A DNA stretch of 64,000 nt from Serratia ficaria (GTDB lineage: Bacteria > Pseudomonadota > Gammaproteobacteria > Enterobacterales > Enterobacteriaceae): assembly GCF_900187015.1 (NCBI RefSeq), contig NZ_LT906479.1, forward strand, positions 3,100,001 to 3,164,000. Reading direction: 5' to 3'. The notes under the pieces were generated by a model that saw only the letters and a list, made by a program, of their open reading frames with translations, did no database searches and was not told the DNA's origin. Position 1 is the stretch's first letter. Each line of letters starts with the position of its first letter. This document shows, in pieces, positions 35,684-44,942 of this stretch. The translations under genes and the position numbers were made by a program.

Positions 35684-37044
35684 TGACCGCGCGTCTCGGC
35701 CGCTGGCTGAGCTCTCTCGATACGCTGGAAAAACGCATCGCCCGCGCGCCGACGGTGCGCCGTTACGGTCGGCTGACCCGCGCCACCGGTCTGGTGCTGG
35801 AGGCCACCGGCCTGCAGCTGCCGCTCGGCGCCACCTGCCTGATCGAGCGTCACGACGCCGGGGAGGTGCAGGAGGTGGAAAGCGAAGTGGTCGGCTTCAA
35901 CGGCCAGCGGCTGTTCCTGATGCCGCTGGAAGAAGTGGAAGGCATAGTGCCGGGCGCGCGGGTTTATGCGCGCATCGCCCCGGAGGGCCAGAGCGCCGGC
36001 AAACAGCTGCCGCTCGGCCCGGCGTTGCTGGGGCGGGTATTGGACGGCGGCGCCAAACCGCTCGACGGCCTGCCTGCGCCGGATACCGGCTACCGCGCGC
36101 CGCTGATCACCGCGCCGTTCAACCCGCTGCAGCGTACGCCGATCGAAAAGGTGCTGGACGTTGGGGTACGCACCATCAACGGCCTGCTGACCGTCGGCCG
36201 CGGCCAACGCATGGGCCTGTTCGCCGGCTCCGGCGTGGGTAAAAGCGTACTGCTCGGCATGATGGCGCGCTACACCCGGGCCGACGTGATCGTGGTCGGC
36301 CTGATTGGCGAGCGCGGCCGCGAGGTCAAAGACTTCATCGAGAACATTCTCGGCGCCGAAGGCCGGGCGCGTTCGGTGGTGATCGCCGCCCCGGCCGACG
36401 TTTCGCCGCTGCTGCGCATGCAGGGCGCCGCCTACGCCACGCGCATCGCCGAAGATTTTCGCGATCGCGGCCAGCACGTGCTGCTGATCATGGATTCCCT
36501 CACCCGCTACGCCATGGCGCAGCGCGAAATCGCCCTGGCGATCGGCGAGCCGCCGGCCACCAAAGGCTACCCGCCTTCGGTATTCGCCAAGCTGCCGGCG
36601 CTGGTGGAGCGTGCGGGCAACGGCATCAGCGGCGGCGGCTCGATCACCGCCTTCTATACCGTGCTGACCGAGGGGGATGACCAGCAGGACCCGATCGCCG
36701 ACTCGGCGCGCGCCATCCTCGACGGGCACGTGGTGCTGTCGCGCCGTCTGGCGGAGGCCGGCCACTACCCGGCGATCGACATCGAGGCCTCGATCAGCCG
36801 CGCCATGACCTCTCTGATCGACGAAGAGCACTACCGCCGGGTACGCAACTTCAAGCAGATGCTGGCCAGCTACCAACGCAACCGCGATCTGATCAGCGTC
36901 GGCGCCTACGCCGCGGGCAGCGATCCGCTGTTGGACAAGGCGATGACGCTGTATCCGCAAATGGAAGCCTACCTGCAACAGGGCATCTTTGAGCGCAGCG
37001 GCTACGACGAAGCCTGTCAACAGCTGCAGCAGCTGATTGTTTAA
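35683..37044 (+). CDS. fliI: flagellum-specific export ATPase FliI
   Basis: FliI is the F1-beta-like hexameric ATPase that energises substrate entry into the flagellar type III export gate. The 453-residue protein has Walker A AGSGVGKS at residues 181-188, the catalytic [13 protein letters not shown], Walker B ([18 protein letters not shown], split here as [11 protein letters not shown]) and the arginine-bearing segment near the end. The ATG at 35683 shares bases with the fliH stop. Length and motifs are typical. Confidence 0.97.
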   Translation: MTARLGRWLSSLDTLEKRIARAPTVRRYGRLTRATGLVLEATGLQLPLGATCLIERHDAGEVQEVESEVVGFNGQRLFLMPLEEVEGIVPGARVYARIAPEGQSAGKQLPLGPALLGRVLDGGAKPLDGLPAPDTGYRAPLITAPFNPLQRTPIEKVLDVGVRTINGLLTVGRGQRMGLFAGSGVGKSVLLGMMARYTRADVIVVGLIGERGREVKDFIENILGAEGRARSVVIAAPADVSPLLRMQGAAYATRIAEDFRDRGQHVLLIMDSLTRYAMAQREIALAIGEPPATKGYPPSVFAKLPALVERAGNGISGGGSITAFYTVLTEGDDQQDPIADSARAILDGHVVLSRRLAEAGHYPAIDIEASISRAMTSLIDEEHYRRVRNFKQMLASYQRNRDLISVGAYAAGSDPLLDKAMTLYPQMEAYLQQGIFERSGYDEACQQLQQLIV

Positions 37045-37065
37045 CCACACCAGAGGCTGAGACCG

Positions 37066-37512
37066 ATGAAATCACAGTCACCCCTGAACACCCTGCGCGA
37101 TCTGGCGCAGGACGCGGTGGAACAGGCCGCACAGCAGCTGGGCCAGGTGCGCCTGGCGCAGCAGGCGGCGGAACGGCAGCTGTCGATGCTGCTCAACTAC
37201 CAGGACGAGTACCGCCAGAAGCTGAACCGCCAGCTGAGCGGCGGCATGGACTCTTCCCATTGGCAAAACTACCAGCAGTTTATCGGCACCCTGGAGCAGG
37301 CTATCGATCAGCACCGGCAACAGCTGCTGCAGTGGAGCCGGAAGGTCGACCATGCGGTCAGGCACTGGCAGGACAAACAGCAGCGGTTGAACGCCTTCGA
37401 AACCCTGCACACTCGCGCCCTGAGCGCGGAGCAGCAGCGGGAGAACAAACGGGATCAAAAGCTGATGGATGAGTTCGCTCAACGCAGTGCACAAAGGAAC
37501 ACTAACCCATGA
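37066..37512 (+). CDS. fliJ: flagellar export chaperone FliJ
   Basis: FliJ is the coiled-coil central stalk that links the FliI ring to FlhA. The 148-residue protein is almost entirely helical and rich in Gln, Arg and Glu (EQAAQQLGQVRLAQQAAERQ), as expected. It follows fliI by 21 bases, and its stop overlaps the fliK start as ATGA. Confidence 0.93.
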   Translation: MKSQSPLNTLRDLAQDAVEQAAQQLGQVRLAQQAAERQLSMLLNYQDEYRQKLNRQLSGGMDSSHWQNYQQFIGTLEQAIDQHRQQLLQWSRKVDHAVRHWQDKQQRLNAFETLHTRALSAEQQRENKRDQKLMDEFAQRSAQRNTNP

Positions 37513-38708
37513 ATCTGAACGCCCTGCCAGGCCTGGCGACAACCGGCGAAGCCGGCGGCCTGTCCGACCTGCCGCTGGATGGATCCTCGCTGTCATCCGC
37601 CTTCGCCCAACTGCTCGGGGCGCGTTTTCTGCCCGCCGGCGGCGGCAAGCTGCCCGCTGCGGCGCCGAGCGCCGACGACCCGCAGGCGCCGGCGCTCAGC
37701 CGCAGCCAGCTCAACGCGTTGTTGGCGACATTCGGCGAGCGCGATGGCCTGCTGGCCACCGCACTGCCGTGCGGCGATCGGGCCGTCAACGCGCCTGCCG
37801 ACCGGCGGCAACCGGATGCGCAACAATCGGCGCCGCCTGCAACCGCAGCCGACGGCGAGCTGGATGCCGCGACCCTGCAGGCGCTGTTCGCCATGTTGCC
37901 GGCGGCGCTCGCCGCGCAACCGCCGGTCGCTTCCGGCCAGCACCACCCGAGCGCAGTCACCGATGACGGCGCCGAGCCGCCGACGGGCAGCCTGCTGAGC
38001 GCCGCCGCGCCAACGGCCCGCCCGACCGAGGCGCAACCGGGCGCCCAGCCGCCAGGCAAACCCGGGCCGAACGCGGATAACGGCGTCGCCGGCCCGGCTC
38101 AACCGCCGGCCGAACGCCCCGATCTCGCGCAGCCGAAGCCGGGAAACGAAAGCCAGCAAGCCGCAACCTTCGGCCACGCCATGGCGCCGCCGACGGGCAG
38201 CCCGCTGCAGCCGGCCCCGGCGCCCGTCGGCGCGCCGGTGAGCGCCCCGCCGACGCCGCAGCTGAGCGCGCAGTTGGGCAGCCCGGAGTGGCAGCAGGCG
38301 CTGAGTCAGCAGGTGTTGATGTTCCATCGCAACGGCCAGCAAAGCGCCGAGCTGCGGCTGCATCCGCAGGAACTGGGCGCGCTGCAGATAACCCTGAAGC
38401 TGGATGACCAGCAGGCGCAGCTGCACATCGCTTCCGCTCATGGCCAGGTGCGCGCGGCGGTGGAAGCGGCGATGCCGCAGCTGCGTCACGCGCTGGCCGA
38501 GAGCGGCATCAGCCTGGGGCAAAGCAGCGTCGGCGGCGAGCCTGCGCCGCACGGGCAGCACGGGCAGCACGGGCCCGCCGACGGCCAGGGGGGGGCGAGC
38601 TACGCCGAACGGCATGGCGACGCCAATAGCGCGGTCGAGATCGTCAGCGCGCCGGCGGCGCTGCAGCGTATGGCCGGCGCCGTCAACGGCGTCGATATTT
38701 TCGCCTGA
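37509..38708 (+). CDS. fliK: flagellar hook-length control protein FliK
   Basis: FliK measures hook length and switches export specificity through FlhB. The 399-residue protein has the usual long, low-complexity Pro/Ala/Gln-rich N-terminal ruler (residues 1 to about 250) and the conserved C-terminal domain with the export-switch motif (QSAELRLHPQELGALQITLK, WQQALSQQVLMFHRNG). A tandem GQHGQHG sits near residue 350. It is the last gene of fliFGHIJK; an ERIC element follows. Confidence 0.94.
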   Translation: MNLNALPGLATTGEAGGLSDLPLDGSSLSSAFAQLLGARFLPAGGGKLPAAAPSADDPQAPALSRSQLNALLATFGERDGLLATALPCGDRAVNAPADRRQPDAQQSAPPATAADGELDAATLQALFAMLPAALAAQPPVASGQHHPSAVTDDGAEPPTGSLLSAAAPTARPTEAQPGAQPPGKPGPNADNGVAGPAQPPAERPDLAQPKPGNESQQAATFGHAMAPPTGSPLQPAPAPVGAPVSAPPTPQLSAQLGSPEWQQALSQQVLMFHRNGQQSAELRLHPQELGALQITLKLDDQQAQLHIASAHGQVRAAVEAAMPQLRHALAESGISLGQSSVGGEPAPHGQHGQHGPADGQGGASYAERHGDANSAVEIVSAPAALQRMAGAVNGVDIFA

Positions 38709-38788
38709 GCCGCCGCAAACGCCCAAGCTGGCACCCATTTGCGCGTCTATTCAGGCTATTGCGCGCCGCGATAGGCGCGATAATACCG

Positions 38789-38913
38789 TTACCCGTCATA
38801 CTTGAAGCTGCATCTTTGTTGGCTGCATTTGCGCGCCCCAGTCACATAGTTACCTATGCTCCTGGGGACTTACAAATTTGCCGCCGCGATGCAGCCCCAA
38901 TTATTTGGGGTAA
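38789..38913. repeat. ERIC element between fliK and fliL
   Basis: About 125 bases form an imperfect palindrome: TTACCCGTCATACTTGAAG plus CTGCATC at the left end and GATGCAG plus a GGGGTAA end on the right. The core GCTCCTGGGGAC and CCCCAGTCACAT correspond to the known ERIC primer regions (GCTCCTGGGGATTCAC and its partner), so I assign it to the ERIC/IRU family of non-coding mobile repeats. It lies between fliK and fliL, 80 bases after fliK. Confidence 0.88.
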
Positions 38914-38997
38914 ATCATGTCATGCGTGCGGCTTTGCCGCGCGCCATGCCCGCCGCCTCGCCGGCCGCGGGTGGAACAACAGGAATTTGATTTGGCT

Positions 38998-39483
38998 ATG
39001 TCTCAGAATACCCTTCCGGCAGCACCGAAACGCTCCCTTCTGGTCATCTTGCTGGCGTTGATCGCCGTGGTCGCCTGCGGCGCGGCGGGTTACAGCGGCT
39101 GGCTGCTGAAGCAGCGAGCCGACGGCGCCCAGCCGGCGGCCGCCAAGGTACAGCCGCCGGCCGCGCCGGTGTTTATGCCGCTGGACACCTTCACCGTCAA
39201 TCTGGTGACGCCGGACAACAACCCCGACCGCGTGCTGTACATCGGTCTGACGCTGCGTCTGCCGGACGAACATACCCGCCGCCAGCTGAACGATTTTCTG
39301 CCGGAAGTGCGCAGCCGTCTGCTGATGCTGCTCTCCCGCCAGGACGCGGGTCAGCTGGCCAGTGAACAAGGGAAACAGCAGCTGGTGGCGCAGATTAAGG
39401 ACGTGCTCAGCCCGCCGCTGGTTAAGGGGCAACCGAAGCAGGTGGTCAGCGATGTGCTGTTCACCGCCTTCATACTGCGGTAA
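38998..39483 (+). CDS. fliL: flagellar basal-body-associated protein FliL
   Basis: FliL is a single-pass inner-membrane protein around the stator that supports torque and swarming. The 161-residue protein has a membrane segment (residues about 14-36, SLLVILLALIAVVACGAAGY) and the periplasmic stomatin-like domain (FMPLDTFTVNLVTPD, RVLYIGLTLRLPDE, LPEVRSRLLMLLSRQDA). I use the ATG at 38998. A TTG two codons earlier (38992) stands seven bases after AGGA, a better spacing, and may be the true start. It heads fliLMNOPQR and follows the ERIC element. Confidence 0.93.
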   Translation: MSQNTLPAAPKRSLLVILLALIAVVACGAAGYSGWLLKQRADGAQPAAAKVQPPAAPVFMPLDTFTVNLVTPDNNPDRVLYIGLTLRLPDEHTRRQLNDFLPEVRSRLLMLLSRQDAGQLASEQGKQQLVAQIKDVLSPPLVKGQPKQVVSDVLFTAFILR

Positions 39484-39488
39484 TCACT

Positions 39489-40493
39489 ATGGGCGACAGC
39501 ATACTTTCACAGGCAGAGATCGACGCCTTGCTCAACGGCGACAGCGCGGGCGACGAACCCGAAGCGGTGGTCGGCCACGAGAGCGAGGTCAAGCCTTACG
39601 ATCCGACGACCCAGCGCCGCGTGGTGCGCGAACGGCTGCACGCGCTGGAAATCATCAACGAACGTTTTGCCCGGCAGTTCCGCATGGGGTTGTTCAACCT
39701 GCTGCGCCGCAGCCCGGACATCACCGTCGGCCCGATCAAGATCCAGCCGTACCACGAGTTTGCCCGCAACCTGCCGGTGCCGACCAACCTCAACCTGGTG
39801 CATCTGAATCCGCTGCGCGGCACCGCGCTGTTCGTGTTCGCGCCCAGCCTGGTGTTTATCGCCGTCGATAACCTGTTCGGCGGTGACGGCCGCTTCCCGA
39901 CCAAGGTCGAGGGGCGCGAGTTCACCCCGACCGAACAGCGGGTGATCAAGCGCATGCTGCGCCTGGCGCTGGACGCCTACGGCGACGCCTGGAGCGCCAT
40001 TTACAAGATCAGCGTGGAATACGTGCGCGCCGAGATGCAGGTGAAGTTCACCAATATCACCACCTCGCCGAACGACATCGTGGTCACCACGCCGTTCCAG
40101 GTGGAGATTGGCGCGCTGACCGGCGAGTTCAATATCTGCATCCCGTTCGCGATGATCGAACCGCTGCGCGAGCTGCTGACCAACCCGCCGCTGGAAAATT
40201 CGCGGCAGGAGGACAGCCACTGGCGCGAAACGCTGGTGAAACAGGTGCAGCATTCCGAGCTTACGCTGACCGCCAACTTCGTCGATATCCCGATGCGGCT
40301 GTCGAAAATCCTGAAGCTGCAGCCGGGCGACGTATTACCGATAGACAAACCGGAGCGCCTGATCGCCCACGTGGACGGCGTCCCGGTTCTGACCAGCCAA
40401 TACGGCACGCTAAACGGGCAGTACGCCCTGCGCGTCGAACATTTGATTAACCCTATTTTACATGCTCTGAGTGAGGAACAGCCCAATGAGTGA
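39489..40493 (+). CDS. fliM: flagellar motor switch protein FliM
   Basis: FliM forms the C-ring wall and receives phospho-CheY. The 334-residue protein starts with the CheY-binding motif ILSQAEIDALLNGD (residues 5-18), followed by the CheC-like middle domain (VGPIKIQPYHEFARNLPVPT) and a C-terminal SpoA domain. It follows fliL by 5 bases, and its stop lies 8 bases inside fliN. Confidence 0.97.
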   Translation: MGDSILSQAEIDALLNGDSAGDEPEAVVGHESEVKPYDPTTQRRVVRERLHALEIINERFARQFRMGLFNLLRRSPDITVGPIKIQPYHEFARNLPVPTNLNLVHLNPLRGTALFVFAPSLVFIAVDNLFGGDGRFPTKVEGREFTPTEQRVIKRMLRLALDAYGDAWSAIYKISVEYVRAEMQVKFTNITTSPNDIVVTTPFQVEIGALTGEFNICIPFAMIEPLRELLTNPPLENSRQEDSHWRETLVKQVQHSELTLTANFVDIPMRLSKILKLQPGDVLPIDKPERLIAHVDGVPVLTSQYGTLNGQYALRVEHLINPILHALSEEQPNE

Positions 40494-40902
40494 CCCTAAG
40501 CAACCGTCTGGCGAAGGAAAGGGATCCGTAGACGATCTGTGGGCTGATGCGTTTAACGAGCAGCAGTCGACCGAGAAAGCCGGCGCGACCACCGAAGGGG
40601 TGTTCACGTCGCTTGAAGCTCAGGATGCGCTCGGCAGCCTGCAGGATATCGATCTGATCCTGGACATCCCGGTCAAGCTGACCGTCGAGCTGGGGCGCAC
40701 CAAAATGACCATCAAGGAACTGCTGCGGCTGTCGCAGGGGTCGGTGGTGGCGTTGGACGGGCTGGCCGGCGAACCGCTGGATATCCTGATCAACGGCTAT
40801 CTGATCGCCCAGGGCGAAGTGGTGGTGGTGGCCGACAAGTTCGGCGTGCGCATCACCGACATCATCACCCCTTCTGAACGCATGCGTCGCCTGAGCCGCT
40901 GA
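40486..40902 (+). CDS. fliN: flagellar motor switch protein FliN
   Basis: FliN builds the bottom of the C ring and docks FliH for export. The 138-residue protein has a short acidic N-terminus (SVDDLWADAFNEQ) and the SpoA domain (DIPVKLTVELGRTKMTIKEL, IAQGEVVVVADKFGVRITDI). I use the ATG at 40486, with GAGG upstream and an overlap with fliM; the frame opens five codons earlier. Its stop overlaps fliO (TGATG). Confidence 0.96.
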   Translation: MSDPKQPSGEGKGSVDDLWADAFNEQQSTEKAGATTEGVFTSLEAQDALGSLQDIDLILDIPVKLTVELGRTKMTIKELLRLSQGSVVALDGLAGEPLDILINGYLIAQGEVVVVADKFGVRITDIITPSERMRRLSR

Positions 40903-41306
40903 TGACCACCGGCGCACCCGTCACAGCCCACGGCACCCAACAGCCCGCCGCGCCGGCCCTGCCGGCCGGTTCGGTGTTGACGCAGGTCAGCAGCGCGCTC
41001 GGCGGCATTCTGCTGCTGATCCTGCTGGCCGGCTGGCTGTTCCGCCGGCTGGGCTTCGCCCCGCAGGCGCGCAACGGCAAGCTGCTGAACCTGCGCGCCA
41101 GCTGCCAGGTTGGCCAGCGCGAACGCGTGGTGGTGGTCGAAGTGGCTAACACCTGGCTGGTGTTGGGGGTTACCGCCCAACGGGTAACCCCGCTGCATAC
41201 CCTGCCCGCGCCGCCGCAGGAGGGGAATGCGACCGAAACGGCGGCGGCGGCGGACTTCCGCCAGCTGCTGCAAAAAGTTCTGAAACGCCCGGAAAAATCG
41301 GCATGA
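40902..41306 (+). CDS. fliO: flagellar export assembly protein FliO
   Basis: FliO is a single-pass inner-membrane protein needed for stable assembly of the FliPQR export gate. The 134-residue protein has one membrane segment (residues about 33-49, [16 protein letters not shown]) and a cytoplasmic domain with [21 protein letters not shown] (read as [14 protein letters not shown]). It overlaps fliN at the start and fliP at the end (ATGA). Confidence 0.92.
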   Translation: MTTGAPVTAHGTQQPAAPALPAGSVLTQVSSALGGILLLILLAGWLFRRLGFAPQARNGKLLNLRASCQVGQRERVVVVEVANTWLVLGVTAQRVTPLHTLPAPPQEGNATETAAAADFRQLLQKVLKRPEKSA

Positions 41307-42073
41307 CCGCTATTTCACCCGCCGCGCGCCGCCGCGCCGCGCGCATTTTCCCCTGGCTGGGCGCCCTGCTGCTGCTGGCCAGTCCGGCGGCGTCGGCGCA
41401 GCTGCCGGGTTTGATCAGCCAGCCGCTGGCCAACGGCGGCCAAAGCTGGTCGTTGCCGGTACAGACGCTGGTGCTGCTGACCTCGCTCAGCTTCCTGCCG
41501 GCCATGCTGTTGATGATGACCAGCTTCACCCGCATCATCATCGTGCTCGGCCTGCTGCGCAACGCCCTCGGCACGCCCTCCGCGCCGCCGAATCAGGTGA
41601 TGCTCGGCCTGGCGCTGTTCCTGACGTTTTTCATCATGTCGCCGGTGTTCGACAGGGTGTACCAGGATGCCTATCTGCCGTTCAGCCAGGACAAAATCGG
41701 CCTGGACGCGGCGCTGGACAAAGGTTCGCAGCCGTTGCGCGAGTTTATGCTGCGCCAAACGCGTGAAACCGATCTGGCGCTGTACGCCAAGCTGGCCAAC
41801 CAGCCGCCGCTGGCCGGGCCGGAGGCGGTGCCGATGCGCATTCTGCTGCCCGCGTACGTCACCAGCGAGCTGAAAACCGCCTTCCAGATTGGCTTCACGG
41901 TGTTTATCCCGTTTCTGATCATCGACCTGGTGGTCGCCAGCGTGCTGATGGCGCTGGGGATGATGATGGTGCCGCCGGCGACCATCTCGCTGCCGTTCAA
42001 GCTGATGCTGTTCGTGCTGGTGGATGGCTGGCAGCTGCTGCTCGGCTCGCTGGCGCAGAGTTTTTATTCGTAA
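41303..42073 (+). CDS. fliP: flagellar export gate protein FliP
   Basis: FliP forms the core of the export gate with FliQ and FliR. The 256-residue protein begins with a basic, cleavable signal ([20 protein letters not shown], ending ASA) and has four conserved segments, including [20 protein letters not shown] and [17 protein letters not shown] [20 protein letters not shown]. It is slightly longer than the E. coli protein at the N-terminus. The start overlaps fliO. Confidence 0.96.
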   Translation: MTAISPAARRRAARIFPWLGALLLLASPAASAQLPGLISQPLANGGQSWSLPVQTLVLLTSLSFLPAMLLMMTSFTRIIIVLGLLRNALGTPSAPPNQVMLGLALFLTFFIMSPVFDRVYQDAYLPFSQDKIGLDAALDKGSQPLREFMLRQTRETDLALYAKLANQPPLAGPEAVPMRILLPAYVTSELKTAFQIGFTVFIPFLIIDLVVASVLMALGMMMVPPATISLPFKLMLFVLVDGWQLLLGSLAQSFYS

Positions 42074-42106
42074 CCCGGCGCTGACGCCGCCTTTCAAGGA
42101 AGCATA

Positions 42107-42376
42107 ATGACACCCGAATCGGTCATGGCACTGGGCACCGAAGCGATGAAAGTGGCGCTGGCGCTGGCCGCGCCGCTGCTGCTGGCGGCGCTGATCAGCG
42201 GCCTGGTGGTCAGCCTGCTGCAGGCCGCCACCCAGATCAACGAAATGACGCTGTCGTTCATTCCCAAAATTCTGGCGGTGTTCGCCACCATCGTGATCGC
42301 CGGCCCCTGGATGCTGAACCTGCTGCTGGACTACATGCGCATGCTGTTCAGCAACCTGCCCAATTTGATCGGCTGA
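42107..42376 (+). CDS. fliQ: flagellar export gate protein FliQ
   Basis: FliQ is an 89-residue subunit of the export gate with two hydrophobic helices ([20 protein letters not shown] and [19 protein letters not shown]) and the family's [18 protein letters not shown] start. AAGGA precedes the ATG. fliR follows directly. Confidence 0.95.
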   Translation: MTPESVMALGTEAMKVALALAAPLLLAALISGLVVSLLQAATQINEMTLSFIPKILAVFATIVIAGPWMLNLLLDYMRMLFSNLPNLIG

Positions 42377-42378
42377 CC

Positions 42379-43161
42379 GTGCTCACCGTCGACAGCGCCC
42401 AGTTCGGCGTATGGCTCAGCCAATATTTTTGGCCGCTGCTGCGCATTCTGGCGCTCATCGGCACCGCGCCGGTATTCAGCGAGAAGCAAATCAGCAAAAA
42501 GGTGAAAATCGGCCTCGGCGGCCTGATCGTGATCCTGATCGCCCCGACCCTGCCTACCAGCAATATCCCGATCTTCTCCGCCGCCGGTCTGTGGCTGGCT
42601 GTCCAGCAAATCCTGATCGGCGTGGCGCTGGGCCTGACCATGCAGTTCGCCTTCGCGGCGGTGCGGCTGGCCGGCGAGGTGATCGGCATGCAGATGGGGC
42701 TGTCGTTCGCCACCTTCTTCGACCCCAGCGGCGGGCCGAACATGCCGGTGCTGGCCAGGCTGCTCAACCTGCTGGCGATGCTGCTGTTCCTCAGCGTTGA
42801 CGGCCACCTGTGGCTGATTTCCCTGCTGGCGGACAGCTTCCACACCCTGCCGGTCCAGACCCGGCCGCTGAACGGCAACGGCTTCCTGGTGCTGACCCAG
42901 GTCGGCTCGCTGATCTTCATCAACGGCCTGATGCTGGCGCTGCCGCTGATCTGCCTGCTGCTGACGCTCAACATGGCGCTCGGCCTGCTCAACCGCATGA
43001 CGCCGCAGCTGTCGGTGTTCGTGATCGGCTTCCCGGTCACCATGACCATCGGCATCATGACCCTCGGCATGATGATGCCGATGCTGGCGCCGTTCTGCGA
43101 ACACCTGTTCGGCGAGGTGTTCGACCGCCTGGCGGCGGTGGTCGGCGGCATGACCTTCTGA
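42379..43161 (+). CDS. fliR: flagellar export gate protein FliR
   Basis: FliR completes the FliPQR gate. The 260-residue, six-segment membrane protein matches E. coli FliR ([56 protein letters not shown]). It starts with GTG two bases after the fliQ stop, so translation is likely coupled. It ends the fliLMNOPQR unit. Confidence 0.95.
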   Translation: MLTVDSAQFGVWLSQYFWPLLRILALIGTAPVFSEKQISKKVKIGLGGLIVILIAPTLPTSNIPIFSAAGLWLAVQQILIGVALGLTMQFAFAAVRLAGEVIGMQMGLSFATFFDPSGGPNMPVLARLLNLLAMLLFLSVDGHLWLISLLADSFHTLPVQTRPLNGNGFLVLTQVGSLIFINGLMLALPLICLLLTLNMALGLLNRMTPQLSVFVIGFPVTMTIGIMTLGMMMPMLAPFCEHLFGEVFDRLAAVVGGMTF

Positions 43162-43285
43162 ATCCCCCTCTTCCCGCTCTTTCCGCGGCGCGCCGCAAGA
43201 CAAAATGGCAAGAAACCGGCTTTATCGGAACAAAAGCGTGATAAACCCCGGTTATCCGCATTAAGGTCCAAAAGCCCGCCACGGC
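43162..43285. other. 3-prime region of fliR
   Basis: An imperfect hairpin (ACCGG...TTTATC at 43214 pairing with GATAAA...CCGGT ending 43252) is the only structure I see and may end the fliL operon. No ORF is supported. Confidence 0.4.
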
Positions 43286-43313
43286 TTGAATAATAAAATA
43301 CCCGCCCTAGAAT
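43286..43313 (+). promoter_or_regulatory. sigma-70 promoter of the Sra-like gene
   Basis: TTGAAT, 16 bases, TAGAAT: a good vegetative/stationary promoter in an AT-rich patch after fliR. The expected 5-prime leader of about 185 bases contains GAGG followed after seven bases by a 5-codon frame (ATG at 43347, encoding MRGKL, stop at 43364) with consecutive AGA and GGA codons, then the Sra-like gene at 43506. Confidence 0.6.
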
Positions 43314-43505
43314 AGACCTGAAATAAAATACAAGTGAGGTTTTATTATGAGAGGAAAGTTATAACCCGGCAATAACACGGCGACCGATAAATATCGAATT
43401 ATTTCATCACCTGCTTATTAAACAGGTGCCGGCCCCGGCACGTCATAAACCCGGCGACCCGCCGCAGGCGAGGCATACCCCCCCGATAGCCCCAGGAGTG
43501 ATATC

Positions 43506-43640
43506 ATGATCAAGGCGAAAACCAACCGTAAGGCCAGACGTTTATTTGGCATGAGCCACTGGCAGAGCAACCGCTTCAAAATTGCCTTTGACGAAACGCC
43601 GGATGGCGGCGAATGGAAAGTGATCAAGAAAAAGAAATAA
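43506..43640 (+). CDS. sra: Sra-like stationary-phase ribosome-associated protein (S22 family)
   Basis: The 44-residue, highly basic peptide contains TNRKARRLFGMSHWQSNRFKI, which aligns with [21 protein letters not shown] of E. coli Sra (RpsV), a small protein of the 30S subunit that accumulates in stationary phase. The C-terminus (DGGEWKVIKKKK) differs. AGGAG stands seven bases before the ATG. It has its own upstream promoter and lies alone between fliR and the flgL terminator, in an otherwise purely flagellar stretch. The family call rests on this alignment by eye. Confidence 0.72.
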   Translation: MIKAKTNRKARRLFGMSHWQSNRFKIAFDETPDGGEWKVIKKKK

Positions 43641-43761
43641 CGCCACCCTCTTCAGTCAGTTAAAAATAATATATTCAACAAGGTTTTCCCGGCCAGAAGC
43701 TCAATAATACCCTTAGGTATTAACTCCGGCCGACCGCCTTATTATTGTTTTCGTTCCTGAA
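43641..43761. other. AT-rich gap after the Sra-like gene
   Basis: About 120 bases with several T-runs and no supported ORF. A weak complementarity (CCGGCC near 43690 with GGCCG near 43728) may serve as the terminator of the Sra-like gene. Confidence 0.35.
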
Positions 43762-43812
43762 GAAAAAAAGGCACGTCACTCAAGCTTTTCGTGGGAGAAA
43801 AAGTGACGTGCC
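43762..43812 (-). terminator. terminator of flgKL
   Basis: GGCACGTCACT (43770-43780) and AGTGACGTGCC (43802-43812) form a perfect 11-bp stem, followed on the minus strand by TTTTTTTCTTC. It lies 112 bases beyond the flgL stop. Confidence 0.9.
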
Positions 43813-43923
43813 AAACAAGTGCGCCCGGTTTCAAGAATTCCCTACCCCTGCCTCGCAGCGATAGCGTTTTCTAAGCGCACCCAAGGGAAACCCGCCGTGA
43901 CGACACGCCGGGGTAGTGCCCGA

Positions 43924-44883
43924 TTAACGGTTCATCTGGAACAGCGACATGCCCTGCATATCGCCGAAGGTTTTGTACGACGCCTGCAGCGCCGCCTGCT
44001 GCATAAAGTAAGCGGAGATCGACTCGGCCAAATCCGCATCCGTCAGCGCGCTCATCTGCACCTGATTGGTCATGTCGCGTTCCTTGCCGATGCTGTCCAG
44101 CTGATCCATCTCCTGCAGCTGGCTACCCAACTCGGCGCGCACGCTCAGCACCTTGTTGTAGGAGTTGTCCATGCCGCGGTTAGCCTTGGCCAGCGCATCG
44201 GCGACCTGTTGTTGGGTGGCCTCGTCGGCATCCTGCAGCGGCGTTTTCAGCGCTTTCAGCGCAATGTCGATGCTCTCGAAGACGTTGGCCACCGGCGCGC
44301 TGCCGTCCGGCTCGGGTTTCGGGTTGCTGGTCAGCGACATGAACACCGTATTGCCGGTATGGCCGATGGTCATGGTGCGGTTGGCGTCCACCTTCTGCTC
44401 GACCGCCCTGTCGCCGCCCTGGTAACTCACCGCGCCGCCCTGGTCGACGAACGGCGGCTTGTCGTTCATATAGCCGCCGAACATGTAGCGCCCGTTGCCG
44501 TCGGTGCTGTTGGCCTGGTTGAGCAGCTGATCTTTCAGCCCCTGCAGTTGGGTGGCCAGCGAATCGCGGTCGTTATCGCTTTCGGTGCCGCCGGCGTTGA
44601 CGATCAACGCCTTGATGTCCTGAATGGTCGAGGTGGCGCCGGCCAGCACGTTTTCTTCCATCGAGACGTTCTGCCGGGCGAAGGTACGCGCCAGCGTATA
44701 CTGGTTGTTCTCGGCCTGCGACTGCGACAGCATCACCGCCTGCGATGCCGCCAGCGGATCGTCGGAGGGATTGATCACCTTCTTGCCGGTTGAAAGCTGC
44801 TCTGCGGCCTTCATAAACAGCGACTGGTTGCCGGTGATGCCGGCCATGTTCTGCTGATACATCATGCTGGTGCTCATGCGCAT
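43924..44883 (-). CDS. flgL: hook-filament junction protein FlgL
   Basis: FlgL (HAP3) connects the hook zone to the filament. The 319-residue protein has flagellin-like ends (MRMSTSMMYQQNMAGITGNQ, QLSTGKKVINPSDDPLAASQ; C-terminal MQQAALQASYKTFGDMQGMS) and a variable middle. It lies 59 bases after flgK in the same transcript, which ends in a strong terminator. Confidence 0.95.
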   Translation of the reverse strand: MRMSTSMMYQQNMAGITGNQSLFMKAAEQLSTGKKVINPSDDPLAASQAVMLSQSQAENNQYTLARTFARQNVSMEENVLAGATSTIQDIKALIVNAGGTESDNDRDSLATQLQGLKDQLLNQANSTDGNGRYMFGGYMNDKPPFVDQGGAVSYQGGDRAVEQKVDANRTMTIGHTGNTVFMSLTSNPKPEPDGSAPVANVFESIDIALKALKTPLQDADEATQQQVADALAKANRGMDNSYNKVLSVRAELGSQLQEMDQLDSIGKERDMTNQVQMSALTDADLAESISAYFMQQAALQASYKTFGDMQGMSLFQMNR

Positions 44884-44942
44884 GCGGTGGTTTCCTCAAA
44901 ATGAGCCGCCGCGCCCGCGTCGGGGCCCGGCCGGCAATGAAA

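Noticed and set aside
35503..37050. 515-codon frame antisense to fliI and fliH
   Set aside because: Mirror of two well-supported genes with shadow composition.
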